Below are positions 1 to 7,608 of a stretch of 20,248 bases of DNA, in pieces. The stretch lies in NCBI GenBank assembly GCA_905214365.1, contig CAJMMH010000010.1:1-20248 (forward strand). The letters run 5' to 3'. Numbering within the stretch: position 1 is the stretch's first letter; every line of letters begins with the position of its first letter. Source of the DNA: an uncultured bacterium. GTDB lineage: Bacteria > Bacillota > Clostridia > Lachnospirales > Lachnospiraceae. Both the position numbers and the translations under genes were made by a program. The notes beneath the pieces are model-generated. The model worked only from the letters and a program-made list of their open reading frames with translations. It searched no databases and was not told where the DNA came from.

Positions 1-8
1 AAGTAGCG

Positions 9-31
9 AAGCGGATTGCGAATATCCGCTT
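9..31. other. Small inverted repeat downstream of the glycosyltransferase gene
   Basis: An 8-base stem (9-16 pairs with 24-31) encloses a 7-base loop, 21 bases beyond the stop codon of the minus-strand glycosyltransferase gene. The position suits a transcription end, but no T-run follows on either strand, so it is at best a weak terminator or an RNA-stabilising hairpin. Confidence 0.3.
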
Positions 32-51
32 GACGAGTCCGTTTTCCGGTA

Positions 52-1380
52 TTATCGTGCTGTCTTTTTATCTGTAGTTTCCGGAAGCGCGAAGGGATCG
101 GTTCCGGAGCCATGGTGGGGAATCGGTTTCCAGTCTACATGAGTAACAGCGGCAATGCACATGGAAATTGTGCCGATCAGGTCAAACTGGATAAATGCCA
201 GACAGTAGTACAGCGCGCGGCCAAACGAAATCTGCTGAAGGTGTCTGCGTTCCATCAGCATGACGTAGGCAGCCATTGCCGTCTGGCGCAGGTAATTCAA
301 ACCGGCGGCCGACAGAAGCGGGGAGACAGTCCGCAGAAATGATGAAAGCTGCGGGATGACTGCAGCTGCGGGCATTCCTGCAGCTGCCAGACCGGTAAGC
401 CAGGAGAGCAGCCCGGCGATGGCCGAAACTGCGCCGAGAATAGTCAGAATCAGAGACTGAGGAAGCGTAATCAGAAACATATCAAATGACATGAACTTCT
501 GGCGGAATCCGTGCGCAGTAAATATATGAAGAAACAGCTTCGGACCATAACAGGCAAACGCCTGCAGATGTCCTTTGGACCAGCGGATGCGCTGGCGGAA
601 CGCAATGCGCAGAGAGGTCGGCTGTTCATCAAAAAACTCAGCCTCATCCTGATAAGAGATGGAGTATCCGTTGACAACCGCGTCTGCGCAGAATGACCTG
701 TCTTCGGTCAGCAGCGTGTAGTTCCAGCCATCCTTTACGAACTCGGAGGCGAACAGGATACCGGTTCCCTGCAGGCGGCCGGCGAGGCGCAGGACAGAAC
801 GGGCACGATGCTCCAAACGGATGGTACGCATCCAATGAATTGCGTAGGAAGCGGCGATGCAGCCCTCGTTCAGGTTCCGGGTATTCCGGTAAGAAGAAAT
901 GATCTTTTCTCCGCTGTCAAACGCGTTATTCATCTTTTCCATGTAGTCAGGCTGCAGGATATTGTCGGCATCAAGGATTAGAAACCCCTCAAACGTGTTT
1001 GTACCGTAGTCCCGGTGAATCTGCGAGAACAGGTACTGAAGTGCGTAGCCCTTGGTGCGGTGATTCGGATCGGTACGTTCGTAACAGACGGCTCCCGCGG
1101 CTCTGGCTGTGGCCGCTGTGCGGTCCGTGCAGTTGTCGGCAACGACAAAAACGGTGATCAGCTCAGCCGGATACCGCTGCGCGCGGATGCTTGCAATCAG
1201 ATCTCCAATCACGGTTTCTTCATTGCGGGCAGCTATGACAATGCCGTAGCGGTGATTCTTTTTGGCCGTAGCAAAATGCCTTGTTGTGAAAAAGCCGATG
1301 ATCACATAGATTCCTGTGTACAGATACAGCGCTGAAATCACAGCAATAAGAACTCCACAGACAGACACAATGATACTCAT
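52..1380 (-). CDS. Family 2 membrane glycosyltransferase (processive type)
   Basis: A 442-residue predicted membrane enzyme that transfers sugar from a nucleotide-sugar donor on the cytoplasmic face, probably to a polysaccharide or lipid acceptor. Residues about 3-32 form an N-terminal membrane segment. The GT-A domain follows, with an RNEE motif near 52-55, DNCTDRT near 82-88, the metal-binding DAD at 137-139, TED at 225-227 and the processive-enzyme signature QRIRW at 263-267. The C-terminal part is hydrophobic with several predicted membrane spans. This D, D, D, QxxRW pattern is known from cellulose synthase, hyaluronan synthase and poly-N-acetylglucosamine synthase relatives. It stands alone, with no export or modifying partner in the window, so the product is unknown. 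The start ATG follows a G-rich stretch with modest Shine-Dalgarno character. A strong promoter lies upstream at 1474-1502. Confidence 0.88.
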   Translation of the reverse strand: MSIIVSVCGVLIAVISALYLYTGIYVIIGFFTTRHFATAKKNHRYGIVIAARNEETVIGDLIASIRAQRYPAELITVFVVADNCTDRTAATARAAGAVCYERTDPNHRTKGYALQYLFSQIHRDYGTNTFEGFLILDADNILQPDYMEKMNNAFDSGEKIISSYRNTRNLNEGCIAASYAIHWMRTIRLEHRARSVLRLAGRLQGTGILFASEFVKDGWNYTLLTEDRSFCADAVVNGYSISYQDEAEFFDEQPTSLRIAFRQRIRWSKGHLQAFACYGPKLFLHIFTAHGFRQKFMSFDMFLITLPQSLILTILGAVSAIAGLLSWLTGLAAAGMPAAAVIPQLSSFLRTVSPLLSAAGLNYLRQTAMAAYVMLMERRHLQQISFGRALYYCLAFIQFDLIGTISMCIAAVTHVDWKPIPHHGSGTDPFALPETTDKKTAR

Positions 1381-1473
1381 AAAAATTCCCCCTCAGAAAA
1401 CAAACGATACTCCAGCAGAAGAGCCGGGCGGACTGGCCTGTTTTTCGCGGAAACAGCAGGCTGATGTATTGAT

Positions 1474-1502
1474 ATCATAGGAAAGTCGGGAAAGAAAGTC
1501 AA
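1474..1502 (-). promoter_or_regulatory. Housekeeping-type promoter of the glycosyltransferase gene
   Basis: On the minus strand there is a -35 TTGACT (1497-1502), a 17-base spacer and a -10 TATGAT (1474-1479). Each hexamer is one base from consensus. Transcription would start near 1467, giving a leader of about 87 bases. An imperfect hairpin in that leader (arms around 1437-1444 and 1452-1463) may affect translation or stability, but this is inference. Confidence 0.65.
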
Positions 1503-1722
1503 GAGCCGGAGAGCCAAATTCAGGACATTGCACGTTGATATTAATAAAGTTTTAACCAAATCAGGGAAGTCCCCTGCTTCAATTGCGAAGAGCAAGCCGG
1601 CTGACACGGAAGAAAAGAATAGATGCCGCTGTACAGAGGCCCTTGTGATTCTGACGGGACAGAACAGTATTGGACATTGCGTAAATAGTATAAAATGCCA
1701 AAGAATGGAAAAGGCTCAAACG

Positions 1723-1814
1723 ATTAAGAATGTCAGCTTTTACAATAAAAAGCGGGAAAATGTTGACAAAATATTAAAAAATGATAGCTTTTCGATTAAA
1801 ATGAAACAGTGCCA
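1723..1814 (+). repeat. AT-rich direct repeats, candidate activator sites of cluster 1
   Basis: Three related copies of an ATTAA-(A/G)-AATG motif begin at 1723, 1773 and 1795. The first two are extended by a shared AGCTTTT (1735-1741 and 1786-1792). The last two are 22 bases apart, about two helical turns, and the third runs into the -35 position of the promoter at 1832. This layout suits an AraC-type activator that binds tandem sites and contacts RNA polymerase. AT-richness raises the chance of coincidence. Confidence 0.4.
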
Positions 1815-1837
1815 AAAACAGGGGCAAGGTGTATAAT
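1809..1837 (+). promoter_or_regulatory. Probable promoter of transporter cluster 1
   Basis: A perfect -10 TATAAT lies at 1832-1837. The -35 position at 17-base spacing (1809-1814, GTGCCA) is poor. A perfect -10 with a weak -35 next to upstream repeats suggests activator dependence. Transcription would start near 1844, giving a leader of about 99 bases. A consensus TTGACA at 1763-1768 has no matching -10 at usual spacing. Confidence 0.5.
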
Positions 1838-1942
1838 CGTAATAAATAAAAAGTACTTCCGGAAACCGGGGATTCCGGACGGAATGTTAGCTGCGGGGAT
1901 AGAAACGGGATCGGGGTACATAAAAACGTAAGGGGGACTGAA

Positions 1943-3394
1943 ATGAATGAGACAAAATCTGCGGGGCGGATCTGGTCAGACCGACTGTATTATCTGATCC
2001 GTATCGTTATGGTTCTTACTGTCATCTTTCTTTTCATGCCGTCGCTGAATCCATCCAGGGTCTGCGGGCTGATCAATAAGAACATTTCATTGTTCACAAC
2101 TGGTATTTCCTATTCTACATTGACAGACGGTTTTGCCAGAGCGTTTAAGAAAGAGTGGATTGCGGAATCTTCCATGCAGCTGCTTTACGGCAGCGCGATG
2201 GCATGTATCGCTGGAATTGTGCTGGAAGCAGTCGGCGCGTGCATGTCTGTCGGAAATATCAAAATGAAGAAATTCGGCAATCTGATTGCTTTGATCGGTT
2301 CGATTGTTCTGCTCGGAGCGATGGTTGGAATATATACCGCGCATGGCCAGATTGCGCTGACCGGGAAGCCGGAAAAGATTGAGCCGATGTTTCCGGATGC
2401 GTTCTGGATGCTGCTGGTTCTTGGCTGTATCCTTTTCGTGGGATCCATTCTGCAGATTATTCTGCTGGCAAAGGAACCGACTGAGAAGAAGTTTGCAATG
2501 GAAACGAAGTTTAAGCTGTTTTTGATGCTGATGCCGTTCCTGGCACTGATTGCTCTGTTCTCTTATCTTCCGCTGTGGGGATGGAGATACGCGTTTTTTG
2601 ATTACAAGGTCGGAGATACGCTGAGTATGAGCAACTTTGCCGGTTTCAAATGGTTCAGGGAGCTATTTAAAAATCCGGCGACGATCCGCGATGTTGTGCG
2701 TGTTATCCGCAATACGCTCGGAATGAGCGCGCTTGGTATCTGTACCAGCTGGCTGCCGATGGCGTTCGCAATTTTCCTGAATGAAATGAAGAGCCTGAAG
2801 TTCCGCCGGTTCGTCCAGACGTTTACTACGATTCCTAACTTCATCAGCTGGGTTCTCGTTTACGCGATTGGCTTCGCAATTTTCTCAACCGATGGTTTCT
2901 TAAGCAGTCTGATGATGAATCTTGGCGTCTGGTCCGAGGGAAAGAATTTCCTGATGAGCAGTTCTCATACCTGGCTGAAGATGTGGGCGTGGGGTACATG
3001 GAAGGGACTTGGCTGGAGCGCAATCATCTACATAGCCGGAATCTCAGGTATTGACCAGCAGCTGTATGAGGCGGCAACGGTTGACGGAGCAGGACGTTTT
3101 CAGCGTATGCTTCATGTAACTGTTCCCGGTCTTACCTCTACCTTCTTTGTTCTTTTGCTGATGTCAATCGCCAACATCCTCAGCAACGGCATGGATCAGT
3201 ATCTTGTCTTTAAAAACGCGACCAATGCGGACTCCATCCGGGTTCTTGACCTGTATGTTTATGAGCTTGGTATCGGAAAGGGATCCATTCCTCTGACAAC
3301 TGTTATGAGTATGCTGAAGTCAGTCATCAGCGTAACGCTTCTGTTCGCCGCAAACCATGTGTCCAAAGCGATCCGCGGCGAGAGCATTGTTTAA
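1943..3394 (+). CDS. Carbohydrate ABC transporter permease, LplB-like, with extra N-terminal membrane domain
   Basis: A 483-residue inner component of a CUT1-type oligosaccharide importer. The C-terminal part (about 190-483) is a standard LplB/YteP-like permease, with the EAA loop that contacts the ATPase at about 376-395 (EAATVDGAG, then HVTVP). Residues 1-185 are additional: they carry about four hydrophobic segments (roughly 17-34, 80-102, 111-133, 152-176) and no motif I recognise. The matching permease of cluster 2 is only 318 residues. AAGGGGG precedes the ATG at good spacing. The partner permease gene follows 12 bases after the stop, so the two are surely co-transcribed. The substrate is not evident. 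Confidence 0.88.
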   Translation: MNETKSAGRIWSDRLYYLIRIVMVLTVIFLFMPSLNPSRVCGLINKNISLFTTGISYSTLTDGFARAFKKEWIAESSMQLLYGSAMACIAGIVLEAVGACMSVGNIKMKKFGNLIALIGSIVLLGAMVGIYTAHGQIALTGKPEKIEPMFPDAFWMLLVLGCILFVGSILQIILLAKEPTEKKFAMETKFKLFLMLMPFLALIALFSYLPLWGWRYAFFDYKVGDTLSMSNFAGFKWFRELFKNPATIRDVVRVIRNTLGMSALGICTSWLPMAFAIFLNEMKSLKFRRFVQTFTTIPNFISWVLVYAIGFAIFSTDGFLSSLMMNLGVWSEGKNFLMSSSHTWLKMWAWGTWKGLGWSAIIYIAGISGIDQQLYEAATVDGAGRFQRMLHVTVPGLTSTFFVLLLMSIANILSNGMDQYLVFKNATNADSIRVLDLYVYELGIGKGSIPLTTVMSMLKSVISVTLLFAANHVSKAIRGESIV

Positions 3395-3406
3395 GGGGGT
3401 GAGGAT

Positions 3407-4372
3407 ATGGCAATGACAGCACAGGAAAAAGCAGATCGGAAGGCGGAACGCGAGTACGCAAAGCATCATAAGAGCCACATGAAGCAGTCGAAGGGTGACA
3501 TTGTTTTCAATATTATCAACTATATGGTCTTTGCGTTATTTACCGTAACCTGCCTGTTCCCATTTTATTATCTGTTTATCAACACAATCAGCGACAATGA
3601 TCTAGTTGTAAAGGGATTGATTAATTTTGTTCCGAGAGGAATTCATTTTGACAACTACACAGCGCTGCTTAACGTCGGCGATCTGTCGAGGGCTTTTCTG
3701 GTAACGCTGGCAAGAACCGTGCTCGGAACCGCGTGCATGGTTATGGCATCCGCCTTTGTCGGTTATCTGGTAACCAAGCAGGAGATGTGGGCAAGAAAGT
3801 TCTGGTATCGCTTCATCATCATTACCATGTACTTCAACGCAGGTCTGATTCCGTGGTATCTGAACATGCAGATGCTTGGTCTGACCAACAACTTTTGGGC
3901 TTATATCATTCCGGGTATCGTTGCTCCGTACAACATTATTCTGGTAAAGACCTATATTGAGTCAATTCCGGCTGAATTGGAGGAAAGCGCATTCATCGAC
4001 GGCGCGACGCATTTTACCGTATTCCGCAAGCTGATCTGGCCGTTAAGTAAGCCGATCCTGGCAACGATCACGATCTTCGGAGCAGTTGGAAACTGGAACT
4101 CCTTTACAGATTCACTGATTCTGATGTCTTCCAACGCAAAGCTTTACACGCTGCAGCACCGCCTGTACATCTATCTGAATGAGGCGTCCAATCTGAGCGC
4201 GCTGATGCAGTCAGGCGGAAGCGTCAGTGAATCCGCAATTAAGTCGGCATTAAGCGGAAAAGTAATCAAGTATACGATTTCCATGGTAACGGTAATCCCG
4301 ATTCTTCTGGTATACCCGTTCATGCAGAGATATTTTGAAAAGGGAATTATGCTTGGAGCAGTAAAGGGCTGA
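3407..4372 (+). CDS. Carbohydrate ABC transporter permease, LplC/YtcP-like
   Basis: A 321-residue second permease of cluster 1. It has a lysine-rich cytoplasmic N-terminus (1-30), then about six membrane segments starting near 36. The EAA loop lies at about 192-213 (ESAFIDGAT, then WPLSKP), and a GNWNSFTDS stretch follows. It ends in GAVKG, as does the corresponding cluster 2 permease. In known CUT1 systems such a protein pairs with an LplB-type permease and a shared MsmK-like ATPase; none is encoded here. The ATG at 3407 has a GGTGAGGA ribosome binding site 12 bases after the upstream stop. A second in-frame ATG at 3413 is less well spaced. Confidence 0.9.
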   Translation: MAMTAQEKADRKAEREYAKHHKSHMKQSKGDIVFNIINYMVFALFTVTCLFPFYYLFINTISDNDLVVKGLINFVPRGIHFDNYTALLNVGDLSRAFLVTLARTVLGTACMVMASAFVGYLVTKQEMWARKFWYRFIIITMYFNAGLIPWYLNMQMLGLTNNFWAYIIPGIVAPYNIILVKTYIESIPAELEESAFIDGATHFTVFRKLIWPLSKPILATITIFGAVGNWNSFTDSLILMSSNAKLYTLQHRLYIYLNEASNLSALMQSGGSVSESAIKSALSGKVIKYTISMVTVIPILLVYPFMQRYFEKGIMLGAVKG

Positions 4373-4381
4373 TATCGCCCG

Positions 4382-4406
4382 CATCAATTTGTAAGCTTAC
4401 GTGATG
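4382..4406 (+). other. Intercistronic stem-loop before the first solute-binding protein gene
   Basis: In the 74-base gap between the second permease gene and the binding-protein gene, CATCA (4382-4386) can pair with TGATG (4402-4406) around a perfect 10-base palindrome (4391-4400). There is no T-run, so it is not an intrinsic terminator. Such stem-loops ahead of binding-protein genes can stabilise the downstream mRNA and raise binding-protein levels. Here that is inference. Confidence 0.35.
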
Positions 4407-4446
4407 GCCGTTTTGGTCTCACGGTTATTAAAAGGAGGAATTTCAT

Positions 4447-6174
4447 ATGAAAAAGAGAAGAATGGCAGCTCTGATGCTGTCTGCGGCAATGGCAGCGACA
4501 ATGCTTCCGATGAGCGCGTACGCAGAGGACGCAACGGACGATTATGATGAACTTCTGGAGGATATCATTCCGGACGAGACCGTTACTCTCAATGTATTTG
4601 ACCAGCTGGCAAACTACTCCGGCGAGCAGATTGGATGGTTCGGACAGATCATGCTGGAAAAGTTCAACGTAAAGCTGAACATCATTCCTGATTCCGATGG
4701 TGTATATGAGACCCGTATGGAGTCAGGAAACCTGGGCGACATTGTTATCTGGGGAAATGATTCGGACGAGTATCTGCAGGCAGTAAACAAGGGGATGCTG
4801 TATGACTGGGAAGAGGATGATCTTCTGGACGAGTATGGCTCGTACATCAAAGAGCATATGCCGGCTGCTCTGGAAAAGAACAGAGAGATTTCAGGCGGTA
4901 CGCTGTACGGCTATGGATTTGATGTAGCGGTAGACGCAACGCAGCGTCAGGACTTCATGTACACCTGGGATCTTCGCTGGGATCTGTACAAAGAACTTGG
5001 ATATCCGGAAATCAATAACCTTGATGATTTGGTAGAGGTTCTGGCACAGATGAAAGAGATCTGCCCGACCGGAGACAACGGCAAGACTACTTACGGTATG
5101 TCCATTTTCAACGACTGGGACGGCGACATGGTTATGTATGTTAAGTCTCTGGCGACCGCTTACTATGGCTACGATGAGTTCGGTTTCGGTCTGTATGATC
5201 CAGAAACCCAGACTTATCATCCGTGCCTGGAAGAGGACGGCCCGTACCTGACCGCTCTGAAGTTCTACAACAACCTGTATCAGAGAGGCCTGCTGGATCC
5301 GGATTCCCAGACCCAGAAGTATGACGGAGCAAATGAGGATTATCAGAACGGAAACGCATTCCTGAATATCTTCAACTTCCTGGGTTCTTCCATGTACAAT
5401 TCCGAGGCTCATGCGGCTGAGAATAAGGCAATGTATCCGTGCCCGCCGTCTGAGGCAAGACCGATCTGCTATGGCCAGACCATTTATGGCGGAAACAGAC
5501 CGTGGACCATCGGCGCAAAGACCGAGTACCCGGAGCTTTGCATGGCAATCATCAACTGGCTGTCTACTCCGGAAGGACGCATGACTCTTGAGTATGGTCC
5601 GAAGGATGTATGCTGGTACTATGATGAAGATGGATATACCCACTTTACTGATCTTGGACGTACCGCAAAGCTTGATGGAAGCAAGACTCAGATGGCCGAT
5701 GGCTACAGCGGCACCTTCCAGGATGGCGAGTTCAAGATGAACAATACCACATGGGCAATTGATACCCTGAACACCGATTCTAACGGCGAGACCTACAACT
5801 ACAGAAAGTGGGCAAGCTACATGACCGATCCGAGCTGTGATCTGGAAGCTGACTGGAGAGAAGTAAACGGTGTTGACACTGCTGACGCGTGCCTGGCAAA
5901 GACAGACTATATCCTGGCTCCTGGAACCATGTACTCCGCAAGCCCGAAGTCTGATGAGCTGACTGTTGTTTGGAACCAGGTTGCAAACTGCATCAAGGAA
6001 AACTCCTGGAAGGCAATTTATGCAGAGTCTGACGCAGAGTTTGACCAGATCGTTGCTGATATGATCGCTCAGGCAGATGAGTACGGATATGATCAGTGCG
6101 TAGAGTTCCAGCAGGGTGAAGCTGAGCGCAGAGCACAGGCGGAAGACGATGCTGCAGCTGCAATCGCAGAGTAA
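4447..6174 (+). CDS. Extracellular solute-binding protein of carbohydrate ABC transporter 1
   Basis: A 575-residue secreted protein, LplA/YtcQ-like, that should bind an oligosaccharide and deliver it to the two permeases just upstream. A Sec signal peptide (MKKRR, hydrophobic core, then AYA at 24-26 before ED) is visible. There is no cysteine near the cleavage site and none in the first 60 residues, so the usual lipoprotein anchor is missing. The mature protein is acidic and rich in aromatic residues, as is common for sugar-binding proteins. The C-terminus is a charged, alanine- and glutamate-rich helix (about 553-575). AAAGGAGG precedes the ATG at good spacing. It is the last gene of cluster 1 and is followed by a terminator. 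Confidence 0.9.
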   Translation: MKKRRMAALMLSAAMAATMLPMSAYAEDATDDYDELLEDIIPDETVTLNVFDQLANYSGEQIGWFGQIMLEKFNVKLNIIPDSDGVYETRMESGNLGDIVIWGNDSDEYLQAVNKGMLYDWEEDDLLDEYGSYIKEHMPAALEKNREISGGTLYGYGFDVAVDATQRQDFMYTWDLRWDLYKELGYPEINNLDDLVEVLAQMKEICPTGDNGKTTYGMSIFNDWDGDMVMYVKSLATAYYGYDEFGFGLYDPETQTYHPCLEEDGPYLTALKFYNNLYQRGLLDPDSQTQKYDGANEDYQNGNAFLNIFNFLGSSMYNSEAHAAENKAMYPCPPSEARPICYGQTIYGGNRPWTIGAKTEYPELCMAIINWLSTPEGRMTLEYGPKDVCWYYDEDGYTHFTDLGRTAKLDGSKTQMADGYSGTFQDGEFKMNNTTWAIDTLNTDSNGETYNYRKWASYMTDPSCDLEADWREVNGVDTADACLAKTDYILAPGTMYSASPKSDELTVVWNQVANCIKENSWKAIYAESDAEFDQIVADMIAQADEYGYDQCVEFQQGEAERRAQAEDDAAAAIAE

Positions 6175-6210
6175 TGAAGGTACAGTGTCCGTCAATGACA
6201 GATAATTGAT

Positions 6211-6263
6211 AAAAAAAGAAAATGCCGTTTTGCAGATAAGAAAATCTGCAGAACGGCATTTTT
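6211..6263. terminator. Bidirectional intrinsic terminator between the binding-protein and AraC genes
   Basis: A 17-base stem with one G-T pair (6221-6237 with 6244-6260) and a 6-base loop is followed on the plus strand by a T-run (6259-6263). On the left side an A-run (6211-6220) gives a T-run on the minus strand. It therefore can end both the transporter transcript and the convergent AraC regulator transcript. Confidence 0.9.
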
Positions 6264-6346
6264 CCGTGTCAGAGGGAACTCTATCTTATAATATATAAGT
6301 TGTAACGGGTTACCAGAAAAGCTCAGGCAAAGAGGGAACAGCAGAA

Positions 6347-7393
6347 TCAGATCCCCCCCCGGTTTATCAAACGGTAACGGGTTGGCGAAATGCCAAATTC
6401 TTTTTTAAAGGTCCGCATGAAATTTTCCGGGTTGGCATAGCCGATCCGTTCGCTGATTTTATCCACACTCAGATCCGTATTGATCAGATAATTGGTGGCT
6501 TTCTGGAAGCGGATCTGTTTTTGCAGCTGGCTGAAACTCTGACCAAGATAAGACTTAATATATTTGGAGCAGTAAGGAACCGAGTAATTCAGAATCTGCG
6601 CCAGTTCACCGAGCGATGCGGTTGCATAGTTTTCCTGCATATACCGCAGAATACGGGCAGTATCGGCCGGAGCTGTCCGCGTGGTAACTGGGCTTTCGGC
6701 CGTCTTTTTATATTTACGGGTCAGGCGGATCAGAAAAATGATCAACATATGATTCAGAATGGGATCCACATATTCGTCCGGCTGAAACTCTTCAATGAAC
6801 ATATCGAAGATCTGGCTGTTGGTTTCCTCATCGCCGCCCGTATGGAGCGTCAGCTGGGAAGAAAAGTTTTTCAGGAATACGCCGTTCCGCAGAAAATCGG
6901 AAATCGGATCTTTTCCCGGAAGCGAGTTGGAAAGGAGATTTTCAATAGTATGGGGATGAACCATCAGATCCAGCGCCAGACAGCTTCCAGTAGAGATGGA
7001 ATGCTGAAAAGCAGGAGAAATCATACATAGATCTCCGGTTGAAAGAGTCTGGGTCTGATGCCCGAACCTGTGCTCGCAGCTTCCGCGCAGAATATAAATG
7101 ATTTCAAAAAAGTCATGGCTGTGAAGAAACGGCGGCATATAGCGGATCAGCTTTACCAGACGGACACTGCGGCGGTTAGCGGCGGTCTCTGCGTGGTTGA
7201 GCTGGAGAACGACGGGCTCCTTTGTCTGAAACTCAGGGATGAGATAGCCTTCACTGCTGAGAGCTTCCGGAGTCAGAGCAGCCAGAAAACGGCGGAACTG
7301 CTCCGGGTCTTCTTTCATTTTCTGATACATTTGGTAAAACTGTTCGGCAGGACTCAGATTGTCCAGATACTTATACAGCATATCCTGATTCAT
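6347..7393 (-). CDS. AraC-family transcriptional regulator with N-terminal cupin domain
   Basis: A 348-residue cytoplasmic DNA-binding protein, probably a sugar-responsive activator. The N-terminal half holds an AraC-type cupin ligand pocket (HSHDFFEIIYILRGS at about 91-105, then STGDLCMISP at about 118-127). The C-terminal 100 residues (about 245-345) form the paired helix-turn-helix domain: LGELAQILNYS near 261-271, and DKISERIGYANPENFMRTFKKEFG near 311-334, given here in two parts as helix and recognition region. It is convergent with transporter cluster 1 and the likeliest local regulator of it. A start at 7393 is supported by AAGGAG upstream. The last codons contain a run of eight G, discussed as a finding. 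It has a strong promoter at 7457-7485. Confidence 0.9.
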   Translation of the reverse strand: MNQDMLYKYLDNLSPAEQFYQMYQKMKEDPEQFRRFLAALTPEALSSEGYLIPEFQTKEPVVLQLNHAETAANRRSVRLVKLIRYMPPFLHSHDFFEIIYILRGSCEHRFGHQTQTLSTGDLCMISPAFQHSISTGSCLALDLMVHPHTIENLLSNSLPGKDPISDFLRNGVFLKNFSSQLTLHTGGDEETNSQIFDMFIEEFQPDEYVDPILNHMLIIFLIRLTRKYKKTAESPVTTRTAPADTARILRYMQENYATASLGELAQILNYSVPYCSKYIKSYLGQSFSQLQKQIRFQKATNYLINTDLSVDKISERIGYANPENFMRTFKKEFGISPTRYRLINRGGI

Positions 7394-7434
7394 CAGCTGG
7401 GCTCCTTATTCTTATAATCCATAAAAACAATCAA

Positions 7435-7448
7435 CTCAAACGTTTAAG
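7435..7448. promoter_or_regulatory. Palindrome at the AraC gene transcription start (possible operator)
   Basis: A 14-base palindrome with one mismatched pair is centred on AAACGTTT (7438-7445). A second perfect 8-base palindrome, TAAGCTTA (7445-7452), overlaps its edge. Both lie at about +1 to +15 of the predicted AraC transcript. A CG-centred palindrome resembles LacI-family operators, but it does not fit a full catabolite-repression (cre) consensus. Confidence 0.3.
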
Positions 7449-7456
7449 CTTAGATT

Positions 7457-7485
7457 ATTATAACATAGGAACACGCAAATGACAA
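7457..7485 (-). promoter_or_regulatory. Strong housekeeping-type promoter of the AraC regulator gene
   Basis: The minus strand reads -35 TTGTCA (7480-7485), a 17-base spacer and a perfect -10 TATAAT (7457-7462). Transcription would start near 7450, leaving a leader of about 57 bases before the ATG at 7393. Confidence 0.7.
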
Positions 7486-7559
7486 GAGACGAATGGGGAT
7501 GCAGCTGGCAGCAGATGAATGGCTTATACAATTTTTCTCTGTTTTTTTCAGCGGAAATC

Positions 7560-7568
7560 TGCTATACT
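7560..7568 (+). promoter_or_regulatory. Extended -10 promoter candidate for the cobT operon
   Basis: TGC followed by TATACT (7563-7568) is an extended -10 element one base from consensus. The -35 position is a T-rich stretch (7540-7548) without a good hexamer. Transcription would start near 7575, so the whole repeat and palindrome structure at 7579-7767 would be in the cobT leader RNA of about 214 bases. I saw no B12-box sequence of a cobalamin riboswitch in this 395-base gap. Confidence 0.45.
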
Positions 7569-7578
7569 GTCGGCATGG

Positions 7579-7606
7579 CACAACGGGATTCCGAAAGCGC
7601 ATAAGA
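7579..7606 (+). repeat. Extra direct copy of the palindrome's right end
   Basis: This stretch closely matches 7747-7774 in the same orientation, sharing ACAACG(G/A)GATTCCGA(A/G)AGC(G/A)CATAAGA in two adjoining parts. It lies just left of the long palindrome. Bases 7585-7594 can pair with 7615-7624, and 7599-7606 can pair with 7623-7630, which gives a fold that competes with the long hairpin. Confidence 0.75.
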
Positions 7607-7608
7607 AT

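Larger units (their letters stand above)
1503..1942. promoter_or_regulatory. Non-coding region upstream of transporter cluster 1
   Basis: With the glycosyltransferase leader this makes a 562-base gap without a convincing gene. A 102-codon plus-strand reading frame (1528-1836) has no recognisable product and an AT-rich, low-complexity composition. The 9-base word GGACATTGC occurs twice (1523-1531 and 1672-1680). The right part (1720-1840) is strongly AT-rich and holds repeats and the promoter listed separately. A 6-base stem (1859-1864 with 1873-1878) lies in the presumed leader of the first permease gene. Confidence 0.5.

Noticed and set aside
1528..1836. A 102-codon plus-strand frame before cluster 1
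   Set aside because: It spans the AT-rich repeats and promoter, has no recognisable product and overlaps the predicted -10 element. It is better read as regulatory DNA.
4891..6195. A 434-codon open frame on the minus strand
   Set aside because: It is a shadow of the solute-binding protein gene on the other strand. It is cysteine- and serine-rich with no recognisable domain and no ribosome binding site.
6302..6384. GTAACGGGTT occurring twice (6302 and 6375)
   Set aside because: One copy is in the spacer and the other encodes part of the AraC protein. Two short matches 73 bases apart are likely chance.
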